This document shows, one piece after another, positions 56,251 through 64,000 of a stretch of DNA of 64,000 bases. The stretch is from Lachnospiraceae bacterium (GTDB lineage: Bacteria; Bacillota; Clostridia; Lachnospirales; Lachnospiraceae). The translations under genes were made by a program, and so were the position numbers. The notes beneath the pieces were generated by a model, which was not told the DNA's origin, ran no database searches, and saw only the letters and a list, made by a program, of their open reading frames with translations. Numbering within the stretch: position 1 is the stretch's first letter; every line of letters begins with the position of its first letter. The stretch is from assembly GCA_024698705.1 (NCBI GenBank), contig JAILQX010000025.1, forward strand, positions 20,925 to 84,924, read 5' to 3'.

Positions 56251-56279
56251 ATTCTAGCGCGGAAGTATTTTTTTGTCAA
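56251..56279 (-). promoter_or_regulatory. marR/ArsA operon promoter
   Basis: TTGACA (56274-56279), 17 bp, TAGAAT (56251-56256) on the minus strand: near consensus. An imperfect CTAATTTGATTCTAG palindrome covers the -10 box and is a possible MarR site. Confidence 0.8.
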
Positions 56280-56338
56280 TACTCTTTTTTTCTTCTCGAT
56301 AAAACTGAGGATCATGACTGCCCCGGATGATTTCATAC

Positions 56339-56367
56339 TTAAAGTAAGGATGATTTCATGGTACAAT
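56339..56367 (+). promoter_or_regulatory. Promoter of the EAL gene
   Basis: Extended -10 TGGTACAAT with a weak -35 TTAAAG 17 bp upstream. It places the transcript start near 56374, favouring the ATG at 56403 over that at 56385. Confidence 0.5.
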
Positions 56368-56402
56368 AATATCTGTCACGAAATATGAAAGCGGGTTTTA
56401 AA

Positions 56403-58403
56403 ATGAGTGATCCTAAATTTAAAAACATCCATAAAAAAGAAAATGAAAAACTTTATAAGAAAGTAAAACATATAAGTTCATTCGGTTCCATAACCATGTA
56501 TCTGTTCCTCAGCATACTGTTTTGCGTGATGGCAGTTATACTTGCGGGCTTTATCCTTGAATACATCATCGAGACCAAATTCACGGAAGCCTATACAGAT
56601 CTGAAATATGTTTCGGAATTATACGAGTTGGGAAACACCGATAATACTGTCATGGACTATCTCCGATCTGACGGCCGTGATTTCATTGTAACAGACAGCT
56701 CCGGAAAAGTTGTTTATCAGATCGGTGAGAATACGATCAGCGACATTTCCGGTGATATAATCTTTTCCAACAGTACGGAAACATACACGGTATATGCGGA
56801 TTCGGAATCGGGTTACCTTTATCCGAATAACGGCCATCTCGGTGTCGATTTCATGAGATTACGTGACAGCCTCGAAATGGATGTTGAAAATATAGAACTC
56901 CCGCTCTGGTTATCCATCGATATAAACGGAGGCGATCGGAAATTGGTCGGCAAGACCCTTTTCTCGTTCAGCAAAAGGGATGCCATCCTTGCGATAGAAC
57001 TGACCATAGGTATCGGTGTCATCACCCTTATCATGTTCTTGATATTCTTCATCTACCTGATCAGAAGTATCGTCAATTACAAACGTGTGGTAAAACTCTT
57101 CTACTCCGATCCGGTAACAAGCGGTCATAACTGGGTATGGTATGTAAGAAACGGCAATGAAAGACTCCGTAAGGCCTCAAGCAAAGCATCTGCATTTGCG
57201 GTCGTCGATGTTGTATTTAAAAACTACAGAAATTACTGCCTGTGTCATTCCATATCCGAAGGTGAAGCATTTCTGTCAAAGATCTACACCATATTGTCCG
57301 CGGAAATAAAACGCGGTGAGATATGTGCGCATTCAACGACAGCGGTCTTTGCTCTCCTTCTGCGATACGACAGTGAAGAACAGCTCCGCTCAAGACTGAA
57401 TGATATATTACAGAAGCTGCGAAATATGGACAAAGAGCATAACCATGTCTTCCAGATGGGTGTAAACCTGCTTGAACCTGTTACCGATGAAAACGGCAAG
57501 CCTCTTAAGCGTAAAAAGATCAGTATTGAAAATGAATACAACAATGCTGCCGCAGCTAGTGCGACTCTGGAATCCTCCGATGCATGCGAAATACGCTTCT
57601 TTGACAGTAATCTGCTCGAAGAACAGCGCTGGAGTGACAGTGTACACGAAAGGCAGATGTCAGCTTTGGACAACGAAGAATTTGTGGTATATTATCAGCC
57701 CAAATATGATCCGAAGACCAGCATCCTTCGCGGTGCGGAAGCGCTTGTCAGATGGGATTCACCGGATCTCGGCTTTGTATCTCCGGGCCGCTTTATACCT
57801 ATATTCGAAAAGAACGGATTTATCACCAGACTGGATCATTATATGATAGCCCACGTTGCCAGGGATCAGAAATCATGGCTCGATGCGGGTTATAAATGTG
57901 TACCTGTATCCGTCAATGTTTCCAGGGCCCATTTTTCCGAAAACGATCTTGCAGAACAGATCCGTGATATCGTTGACAAGGCGGAATGCCCTCATGATCT
58001 TATAGAGATAGAATTAACGGAAAGTGCATTCTTTGATGATAAGCATGCAATGATCGAAACGATCGGCAGATTAAAGAGCTACGGCTTTGCGGTCTCAATG
58101 GACGATTTCGGAGCAGGCTACTCCTCTCTCAATTCGCTGAAGGATATGTCTCTTGATGTCCTCAAACTGGATGCTGATTTCTTCCGGGGTGAAAATGCCG
58201 ACGAGCGCGGACAGATAGTCATTTCCGAAGCCATCAGGCTCGCAAAGAATCTGAATATGCGTATAGTTGCGGAAGGCGTTGAAGAAAAGGAACAGGTCGA
58301 TTTCCTTGCCGATCAGGATTGCGATATGATCCAGGGCTACTATTTTGCCAAGCCCATGCCGAAGAGTGAATATCTTTCGAGGATAGCCGTAAGCGAAGCA
58401 TAA
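56403..58403 (+). CDS. Membrane EAL-domain c-di-GMP phosphodiesterase with degenerate GGDEF
   Basis: 666 residues. Two membrane helices (about 35-60 and 205-230 of the track ORF) enclose an extracellular sensor domain. A degenerate GGDEF-like domain follows, with CAHSTTAVFALLLRY where the active site should be, so it cannot make c-di-GMP. The EAL domain (about 430-672) keeps GAEALVRW, SVNVSRAHF, ELTES, MDDFGAGYSSL, KLDADF and EGVE, so it should be an active phosphodiesterase. The ATG at 56403 has GCGGG upstream; the track ATG lies about 10 nt from the probable transcript start. Confidence 0.9.
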   Translation: MSDPKFKNIHKKENEKLYKKVKHISSFGSITMYLFLSILFCVMAVILAGFILEYIIETKFTEAYTDLKYVSELYELGNTDNTVMDYLRSDGRDFIVTDSSGKVVYQIGENTISDISGDIIFSNSTETYTVYADSESGYLYPNNGHLGVDFMRLRDSLEMDVENIELPLWLSIDINGGDRKLVGKTLFSFSKRDAILAIELTIGIGVITLIMFLIFFIYLIRSIVNYKRVVKLFYSDPVTSGHNWVWYVRNGNERLRKASSKASAFAVVDVVFKNYRNYCLCHSISEGEAFLSKIYTILSAEIKRGEICAHSTTAVFALLLRYDSEEQLRSRLNDILQKLRNMDKEHNHVFQMGVNLLEPVTDENGKPLKRKKISIENEYNNAAAASATLESSDACEIRFFDSNLLEEQRWSDSVHERQMSALDNEEFVVYYQPKYDPKTSILRGAEALVRWDSPDLGFVSPGRFIPIFEKNGFITRLDHYMIAHVARDQKSWLDAGYKCVPVSVNVSRAHFSENDLAEQIRDIVDKAECPHDLIEIELTESAFFDDKHAMIETIGRLKSYGFAVSMDDFGAGYSSLNSLKDMSLDVLKLDADFFRGENADERGQIVISEAIRLAKNLNMRIVAEGVEEKEQVDFLADQDCDMIQGYYFAKPMPKSEYLSRIAVSEA

Positions 58404-58453
58404 CCTGTATCATATGTCCGGACGATCGTTTTTTACCGGGCAGATCATGATCC

Positions 58454-59596
58454 TCAATATTCGTCGAGGAAATTATGACGCACTCCTTTTTGCTTATATT
58501 CTATGACTGTATCAAGATTTACATTTTCAACACTTCTGAAAATGTTTGATTCAATAAAAGGATTGGTTTTTTTCAGTTCGGCTATAAGCTTCTTTGTCTC
58601 AAGACGTTTGGATGAAGTTGTCCCATCCTCATGACATGTTGTACACGTATCCGTAAAATGGCATGCACATTGAAGGAAATGCAATTCGTTGTAATCTCTC
58701 CATGCGCATATATCACTTTCTCTGACCAGATATAGCGGTCTGATCAGTTCCATTCCTTCAAAATTGGTACTGTGAAGCTTGGGCATCATGGTCTGTATCT
58801 GTGCACCATGTATCATACCCATAAGTATGGTCTCGATCACGTCATCATAATGATGTCCCAACGCTATCTTATTGCATCCAAGTTCCCTTGCCTTACTGTA
58901 CAGATATCCGCGTCTCATTCTTGCACACAGATAACACGGACTTTTCTCTATGGTGTCCACCGCATCAAATATCGTGCTTTCAAATATCGTGATGGGAATA
59001 CCTAGTGCTTCCGCGTTGCTCTCTATCAATGCTCTGTTTTCTTCATTGTAACCGGGATCCATGACAAGAAATGTCAGTTCAAATTCCATTTGTCTGTGTC
59101 GCTGTATCTCCTGGAAAAGCTTTGCCATGAGCATGGAATCCTTTCCTCCTGAAATGCAGACGGCAATACGGTCTCCTTCTTCTATCAGCTTATATGTTTT
59201 GCAGGCCTTTGCAAAAGGCGCAAAAAGCTGTTTATGAAATTTCTTCTGTATGCTCTTTTCCGCCCTGTCTCTTTTTCCTGCTTTATCCGTATCATCCGAA
59301 ATGCCGGATCTGATATATCCTACATACCCTTTTTCAAGGCTGTAACAGTCTCTTCCCGCAAGGTACTCTGTCGTATCATCTATCTCACGTGACCTCCGAC
59401 CGATCTCACAGTAAAAGATCAGTTTTTTATCCTTGGGAATTGCCGCCAGTTCATCACTGTTTTCAAGGTCTTCCACATAGATATTTACGGCACCCGGGAT
59501 CATCCCGTACAAAGTCAGCCCTTCATCTCTGATATCTATCAAAACATACTCATCCGCGGACAGCAGTTTCAGTTCATCATATGTTATCTCTTTCAT
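58454..59596 (-). CDS. Rhodanese-TtcA-like PP-loop fusion protein
   Basis: 380 residues. The N-terminal ~100 residues are a rhodanese domain with its active Cys in FYCEIGRRSRE. The rest is a PP-loop ATPase of the TtcA class: ISGGKDSMLMAK, PCYLCARMRRGYLY and GHHYDDVIETILM. TtcA thiolates C32 of tRNA through an Fe-S cluster; the rhodanese would supply sulfur in cis. Extra cysteines (CACH, CTTCH) near residue 315 may bind a second metal. The exact substrate is not certain. Confidence 0.85.
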   Translation of the reverse strand: MKEITYDELKLLSADEYVLIDIRDEGLTLYGMIPGAVNIYVEDLENSDELAAIPKDKKLIFYCEIGRRSREIDDTTEYLAGRDCYSLEKGYVGYIRSGISDDTDKAGKRDRAEKSIQKKFHKQLFAPFAKACKTYKLIEEGDRIAVCISGGKDSMLMAKLFQEIQRHRQMEFELTFLVMDPGYNEENRALIESNAEALGIPITIFESTIFDAVDTIEKSPCYLCARMRRGYLYSKARELGCNKIALGHHYDDVIETILMGMIHGAQIQTMMPKLHSTNFEGMELIRPLYLVRESDICAWRDYNELHFLQCACHFTDTCTTCHEDGTTSSKRLETKKLIAELKKTNPFIESNIFRSVENVNLDTVIEYKQKGVRHNFLDEY

Positions 59597-59636
59597 CTTT
59601 ATTCCATTATGCCTTCCCGTTTTTTATGATACCGGA

Positions 59637-60254
59637 CTACTGCATCTTTTCACAGATGATCGTATCCATACAATGAAAATGCGGGATGCCTCCACTGTTA
59701 TCTTCGAAGATAACTTCTTCGATATCAAGCACCTTCCAGTCTGAAAGAAATGTAAAGAGTTCACCTGACCTCCACATTTTCTCTTCGATATCCCAATCCG
59801 GGGGCAGTTCAAGGAAAGGCTTTTCAACAAATACATTCAGATAAACGATTCCGTGCAGGTTTGTTATGCGGTCCAGTTTCTCAAAGAAATTTTTTTTGTT
59901 TTCATCAAACAGATACTGAACGGTACCGGTCGAATATATGATGTCAAAACATTCTTCCGTCTCAAAAGTGTTTATATCATCAACATATGCATTCACCTTA
60001 ACGCCACGATCATTCGCAAGTTTAATGGTCTTTTTGATTCCGTTCTCAGTGATATCAAATGCTGTAACATCATATCCTTTCTCAGCCATATAAACAGCAT
60101 CCTTGCCTTCGCCGCAACCTATATCAAGCACCTTGGGAGCGATCTCGCATGATCTTAAAGATATTAATCTATCCAGAAAATCACCCGGTTCTGTCCCCCA
60201 ATAATACTCGTCCGAATCGTACCATTTTTCATAATTTGTTCTTATATTTCCCAC
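59637..60254 (-). CDS. Class I SAM-dependent methyltransferase (TehB-like)
   Basis: 205 residues. SAM motif I VLDIGCGEGKDAVYMAEKGY and post-I VTAFDI, with IIYSTGTVQYL later. The start EKWYDSDEYYWGTEP resembles TehB-like and thiol methyltransferases. GTG start with GAGG 7 nt upstream. Substrate unknown. Confidence 0.85.
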   Translation of the reverse strand: MGNIRTNYEKWYDSDEYYWGTEPGDFLDRLISLRSCEIAPKVLDIGCGEGKDAVYMAEKGYDVTAFDITENGIKKTIKLANDRGVKVNAYVDDINTFETEECFDIIYSTGTVQYLFDENKKNFFEKLDRITNLHGIVYLNVFVEKPFLELPPDWDIEEKMWRSGELFTFLSDWKVLDIEEVIFEDNSGGIPHFHCMDTIICEKMQ

Positions 60255-60276
60255 TCTTGTACCTCACATATATTTA

Positions 60277-60342
60277 TTATTCGGAATTGCGCAGGATATC
60301 TGCTTTTTCCGGTTCCTCTTTTGTAACTCGGATATACTCCAT
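60277..60342 (-). other. 21-codon ORF, possible gene remnant
   Basis: ATG-started ORF MEYIRVTKEEPEKADILRNSE ending TAA, between the radical SAM and methyltransferase genes. It reads like the N-terminus of a longer protein cut short. No clear ribosome site. Confidence 0.2.
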
Positions 60343-60346
60343 ACGA

Positions 60347-61237
60347 TCACTCGCCTTCCTGCAGATCGAATATACTCATCTGGGTGTATTTCTGCGGGAA
60401 CTCGTTCATATAACGGAAGATCTCATCCTCATCGTGAATGATCCCGTTTTCTTCACAGTACCTTGTGAGAAGCGATCGCAGTTTGTGTGCCCGCGGGCTC
60501 GGTAGCTCGTAGGCGTTTCCGTACGTTTTTACGTAACGTTCCTTCATTCCGGGGAAATGCTTGTCCAGTGCGGCGTAGAAATACTCGCGATCACCCTCCC
60601 GAAGAGTCAATCCCATGCCGAAACCTATGATACCTTTTACGTCAACACGAACGCATTCATTCAGGATCGAAGTAATGTTTTCTTCCGTATCGTTGATGAA
60701 CGGAAGGATCGGTGTCAGCCATACGACTGTAGGGATTCCCCTCTTCTGCATCTCCTCCAGGACTTCGATCCGGCGTTTGGTATTGCAGACATGCGGCTCG
60801 AGGATCTTGCAAAGTTCGTCATCATAGGTCGTAAGCGTCATCTGAACTACACATTTTGCAGAGCGGTTTATCTCCTCCAGAAGATCGATATCCATGAGGA
60901 TGCGGTCCGACTTTGTCTGCACCGCGGCGCCGAAACCGTACTTCCTGATGATCTCCAGGCATCTTCGCATGAGATGCAGCTGCTCTTCACAGTGCATATA
61001 CGGATCAGACACGTAACCGGTACCGATCATACATTTACTGCGCTTACTGCGCAGTGCTTTTTCCAGAAGTTCCGGTGCATTCTGCTTCACCTCTATATCC
61101 TCGAACGGATGCGTGAACTGATAGCATGCGCTTCTGCCGTCACAGTAAATACAGCCATGACTGCATCCGCGATATATATTCATCCCGTATTGTCCGCTGC
61201 TTCCGTTCAATATTCCCTTGGCATCAACAAAATGCAT
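60347..61237 (-). CDS. SPL family radical SAM protein
   Basis: 296 residues. The cluster motif CSHGCIYCDGRS lies near the N-terminus, followed by the spore-photoproduct-lyase-like pattern (GTGYVSDPYMHCEEQ, QTKSDRILMDIDLL, PILPFINDTEENI). These Rv2578c-like proteins are widespread in Firmicutes; their substrate is not settled. AAAGGAG precedes the ATG. Confidence 0.88.
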   Translation of the reverse strand: MHFVDAKGILNGSSGQYGMNIYRGCSHGCIYCDGRSACYQFTHPFEDIEVKQNAPELLEKALRSKRSKCMIGTGYVSDPYMHCEEQLHLMRRCLEIIRKYGFGAAVQTKSDRILMDIDLLEEINRSAKCVVQMTLTTYDDELCKILEPHVCNTKRRIEVLEEMQKRGIPTVVWLTPILPFINDTEENITSILNECVRVDVKGIIGFGMGLTLREGDREYFYAALDKHFPGMKERYVKTYGNAYELPSPRAHKLRSLLTRYCEENGIIHDEDEIFRYMNEFPQKYTQMSIFDLQEGE

Positions 61238-61258
61238 CGCATCATTCTCCTTTGGTTT

Positions 61259-61738
61259 TTAAAGTTTTAATCTCATATCCGTATACTTCTGAACCTTATC
61301 TTCAAACCCAAGCTTTTTATATACAGGATACCCTTCATCCGTCGCCATCAGATCAATGCGGCAGACCTGATGTTCTCCGGCATATTTGATCATATTGCTC
61401 ATTAGCTGCGTACATATTCCCATGCCACGATATTTTTCTTCGGTATATACACTGAGAACCTCGGAATCGAGACCGTTTAACAGAAACGGATTTGCCGGTT
61501 TCTCGATTATCAGCAAATAAGCCGCCGCAACAAGCCTGCCCTCCGCTCTTGCAACAAACGCGATCAGTTTCTTTCCAAGTTCTCTTTCAAAATAGCCCGG
61601 AAGCTGAGTTTCCATACTCTCTCTTTCCTCGTCGGTAATCGAACCAAAATCATCTATCATATATAGGATCCTAAGTCTGACAAGTTCCGGAATATCGCTT
61701 ATTGTTGCAGTATCGTATATAACACTTTCCTTATCCAT
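61259..61738 (-). CDS. GNAT family N-acetyltransferase
   Basis: 159 residues with the acetyl-CoA site YRGMGICTQLMSNMI and a C-terminal VYKKLGFEDK. Complete length for the family. Substrate unknown; it lies in a mosaic region with gene remnants. Confidence 0.88.
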   Translation of the reverse strand: MDKESVIYDTATISDIPELVRLRILYMIDDFGSITDEERESMETQLPGYFERELGKKLIAFVARAEGRLVAAAYLLIIEKPANPFLLNGLDSEVLSVYTEEKYRGMGICTQLMSNMIKYAGEHQVCRIDLMATDEGYPVYKKLGFEDKVQKYTDMRLKL

Positions 61739-61753
61739 TCATTTCACCGCCTT

Positions 61754-61989
61754 TTAATTATTGTTATCATAGCTTTTAATAATATCCACAAGGCTGCTGA
61801 TCGCCTTACCTATATGTTTATCTTTGTGAACAAATACCTGTGAGTAGATCGGGAAACTGTTTCCCTTCCAGTCCAGTTTTTTCAGAGTTTTGTTTTTTAC
61901 CTCATTTACGGCAGTCATGTCCGGGATAAAAGCAATTCCGAGATTGTTAACCGCAAATTGCTTTAACACTTTTATATCTTTATTCCTTT
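61754..61989 (-). pseudogene. LysR-type regulator C-terminal fragment
   Basis: The reading frame VLKQFAVNNLGIAFIPDMTAV, then KKLDWKG and SLVDIIK, is the last ~75 residues of a LysR substrate-binding domain. The N-terminal HTH and most of the effector domain are missing. Upstream, the frame runs antiphase into the end of the neighbouring gene, so the fragment is probably a deletion remnant. Confidence 0.7.
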
Positions 61990-62852
61990 GCCATATAGGC
62001 GTAAAGAGTAACCCACTTGTTCTCTTCTCCGGCATTTCCGGCTTTGAATGCCGGTACGCTTTTGGATGCAGTCAGCACATATCTGCCATTCTCCATCCTA
62101 TGCTGATCAAGTACCCGGTAACCGGCCTGCATTGCTTCCGACTCAGGCTCACATCCCAATGCGTGCAGAGCATATATGATCTGGTGAGCCCCGATCTTGA
62201 TCGGGTCCGGCGGATAGAATGTCCCTATCATCACGTCTACCATAGGCGTTATCATATCGTCTGTCCTATAGAAAATGTTTCGTTTGGTAAAGTAATGTAC
62301 CAGGTCATCAGCGCATTCCGGCCTGCATCCCTGAAGTGACAGTTCCGCAACCAGCAAAAGGTATTCCACCGTCAGACGCGCGCAGCTCTTATGTGGCTTA
62401 TTGGGATTATTGATCTTCTTGTTGGTGCTGATACACCTGAATCCACCGTCTTCCCGGATCAGTCCGAGGACACTGTCGATCTCATTTTTCACTATGTCTT
62501 CCTGATCGTATCCCAGTTTAACAAAGTTTCTGAGTAAAAGCGGCTCGCCGCAAAGCATTTTGAAGCCTGTACTTTCGATCAGGCCGAACACCTCGCTGTC
62601 GATATCCTTTCCGATATCATCTCTTGTCAGGCCCCATTCGGCAAAGCCAAGGATCGCATCATACTTGTCCCAGTTTTTTTCTTTCCCGAGTTTTTTAAGC
62701 GCGCGCTCGTATACTTTGCTTCCAAGCAGGGCATTTTTACACGCGATCACTTTTTCATCATTTTCCGGTAAATGCTCATACTCCTTCAGCGTTCTGAGCC
62801 TTACTTCCGGATTATTTTCTTCCAAAAGCCAATCTAAAATGTTTTGATCCAT
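61980..62852 (-). CDS. Toroid-like protein of unknown function
   Basis: 290 residues, no named domain certain. The start WLLEENNPEVRLRTLKEYE, with repeated helix motifs (LREDGGFRC-like GLIREDGGFRC, LLLVAELSLQG, HQIIYALHALG), suggests an alpha/alpha toroid as in prenyltransferase/squalene-cyclase folds. The DxDD-type catalytic motif is not present. GGGAGG precedes the ATG. It is followed by the LysR remnant. Confidence 0.65.
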   Translation of the reverse strand: MDQNILDWLLEENNPEVRLRTLKEYEHLPENDEKVIACKNALLGSKVYERALKKLGKEKNWDKYDAILGFAEWGLTRDDIGKDIDSEVFGLIESTGFKMLCGEPLLLRNFVKLGYDQEDIVKNEIDSVLGLIREDGGFRCISTNKKINNPNKPHKSCARLTVEYLLLVAELSLQGCRPECADDLVHYFTKRNIFYRTDDMITPMVDVMIGTFYPPDPIKIGAHQIIYALHALGCEPESEAMQAGYRVLDQHRMENGRYVLTASKSVPAFKAGNAGEENKWVTLYAYMAKE

Positions 62853-62870
62853 TCTTTTCGCCCTCCCTGC

Positions 62871-63755
62871 TTATTTCTTCTTTACAGGGATCCAGATCGC
62901 ACTGTGATAATCCGAAGAACTCGGATCCTCGTCGCCATACCACTCGATGTTCACGCGACCCGGAAACTCAAAGTCAGGATTGCCCGGCAGCCACTCTTTC
63001 CAGATCTTTGTGTTTACGTCCTGAAGTGCTTTAGGGCAGGGACCGTAGCAATCGAAGATTGCCCAGTCAAAATCCGGAAGTTCATAAACGGTCATGCCTT
63101 CGGGTACTTCGCCGCCATTGTAAATACCTGCAACGATATAACTGAACCTTCCGTCACAGAGATCATCAACACAAACACCGTACTCGCCGATATTATTATC
63201 TACGATCGCTTTTTCAATATCATTTGCCGGTGCATTTCCTTTCCAGACATTGTTAGCATATTTTTCACCGATCTCATCCCAGAACTTGGGGATCTCAACA
63301 TAAGAAGTCTCTCCGTCAAATTCTCTTGCAAATCCGATCACCTTAAAACCGGTCATATTTTTTATCCTGTAATCCATCTTATTACCTCCGTGAATTGATA
63401 TTTCAATTTTCAGAGGAAGAAATGCTTTGATCGGCGCGCCTTCACGCACCTGAGTCGGGCTCACTCCATGAAAACGCGAAAACGCTTTTGTAAAGCTTTC
63501 GGGTGTTTCATAGCAGTAACGAAATGCAATATCGATAATCTTTTCATCCGTTTTCTGAAGGTCCAATGCCGCACGAAAAAGCCTACGGCTTCTGATATAC
63601 TCACCCGGTCCGTAACCGGTCATCAATGAAAATCCCTTCTGAAAAAAGAATGATGACATAAAGACCTGATCGGCAACATCCTGCGCACTGATATTGTCTT
63701 CCAGATGCTCTTCCATGTAATCAATCGCCTTCCGAATGCATGTAAGCCACTCCAT
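62871..63755 (-). CDS. AraC family regulator with GyrI-like effector domain
   Basis: 294 residues. Two N-terminal HTHs (ISAQDVADQVFMSSFFFQKG and IIDIAFRYCYETPESFTKAF) form the AraC domain. From about residue 125 the GyrI-like/Bacterial_transcription-activator effector domain follows (MDYRIKNMTGFKVIGFAREF, DWAIFDCYGPCP, IEWYG). It resembles Rob/SoxS-type sensors of small hydrophobic molecules. GAAGGAG precedes the ATG. It is probably co-transcribed with the toroid-like gene. Confidence 0.92.
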   Translation of the reverse strand: MEWLTCIRKAIDYMEEHLEDNISAQDVADQVFMSSFFFQKGFSLMTGYGPGEYIRSRRLFRAALDLQKTDEKIIDIAFRYCYETPESFTKAFSRFHGVSPTQVREGAPIKAFLPLKIEISIHGGNKMDYRIKNMTGFKVIGFAREFDGETSYVEIPKFWDEIGEKYANNVWKGNAPANDIEKAIVDNNIGEYGVCVDDLCDGRFSYIVAGIYNGGEVPEGMTVYELPDFDWAIFDCYGPCPKALQDVNTKIWKEWLPGNPDFEFPGRVNIEWYGDEDPSSSDYHSAIWIPVKKK

Positions 63756-63892
63756 TTGTCACACTCCTTCTCTTTGATGATCTTATTTTATACGGAGGTC
63801 CGAAAGTTATCCTGTCAATTTATGTTCCGTTTTGTCCTGATCAATGTATATTCTTTACCGGCTCTTCGATCCCGGTCACCTTGCACAGAAAC

Positions 63893-64000
63893 TCACAATG
63901 TCGTAAGCTGTTCTACTCCCGACTCTGTCTGATCCATACCGGGATCCCGGTTTGTCATCACGACGGAAACTTCTCCCGTGGCAACATTCATTTTCAACAT
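63893..64000 (-). CDS. Possible C-terminal end of a gene running off the window
   Basis: An open frame enters from the right edge and ends at a TGA (63893-63895) after 35 codons (LKMNVATGEVSVVMTNRDPG...). Length alone cannot exclude chance. No family is recognised. Confidence 0.3.
   Translation of the reverse strand: MLKMNVATGEVSVVMTNRDPGMDQTESGVEQLTTL

Noticed and set aside
60557-61270. 237-residue plus-strand ORF
   Set aside because: Antisense to the radical SAM gene with its CxxxCxxC motif.

Overview
The window is about 64 kb of a low-to-mid GC Firmicute chromosome. A Lachnospiraceae member (Butyrivibrio-like) fits best. This is inferred from the GGGtGRT/Fe-S protein pair, the fused SecDF, the priA-def-fmt-rsmB-rlmN-PP2C-prkC-rsgA order, purine-rich ribosome binding sites and the many c-di-GMP proteins; no 16S gene is present to confirm it. 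Almost every gene lies on the minus strand. Only two c-di-GMP genes (51691 and 56403) are on the plus strand.

Region by region (minus-strand operons read right to left). 0.2-4.3 kb: K+ channel, cNMP-binding protein and an unusual hydrolase/D-Ala-D-Ala-ligase-like fusion. 4.3-8 kb: YchF, a histidine phosphatase and the GGGtGRT/Fe-S pair. 8-23.7 kb: a long housekeeping run (secDF, recJ, priA, def, fmt, rsmB, rlmN, PP2C phosphatase, PASTA kinase, rsgA, Sfp-type transferase, PPOX-like protein, PH-domain membrane protein). 23.8-27.1 kb: CNNM/CorC protein, tRNA-Leu(CAA), typA. 27.2-32.1 kb: a 1065-residue HD-GYP/REC/GGDEF protein and a flotillin. 32.2-38.6 kb: an F-type ATP synthase operon with no separate delta gene; a delta C-terminal-like domain is fused to the front of alpha. 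38.7-40.7 kb: a stand-alone reverse transcriptase preceded by a strongly structured ~200-nt leader and a small protein of unknown function. 40.8-44.2 kb: an HD-GYP/GGDEF pair. 44.2-51.6 kb: ABC transporter genes with remarkable intergenic repeats, a GNAT remnant, a DUF3021/LytTR pair, CPBP protease, two ABC-2 permeases, an ATPase and an autoregulated YtrA-type GntR. 51.7-58.4 kb: a GGDEF protein, a MarR-controlled pair of ArsA-HSP20 ATPases around a 78-residue protein, and an EAL protein. 58.4-64 kb: a mosaic of a rhodanese-TtcA fusion, methyltransferase, SPL-type radical SAM protein, GNAT, a LysR remnant, a toroid-like protein and an AraC regulator.

The main candidates for something undescribed are (i) the delta-alpha fused ATP synthase, (ii) the reverse transcriptase with its structured leader RNA and upstream small gene, (iii) a ~220-bp nested inverted-repeat element at 44345-44565, and (iv) the two-copy 58-bp hairpin repeat inside an ABC transporter operon. 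Five proteins with c-di-GMP synthesis or hydrolysis domains within 31 kb make c-di-GMP signalling the dominant regulatory theme. Several ORF-track starts were shortened where a Shine-Dalgarno sequence lies inside the called ORF. All family assignments come from reading motifs; no database search was run.
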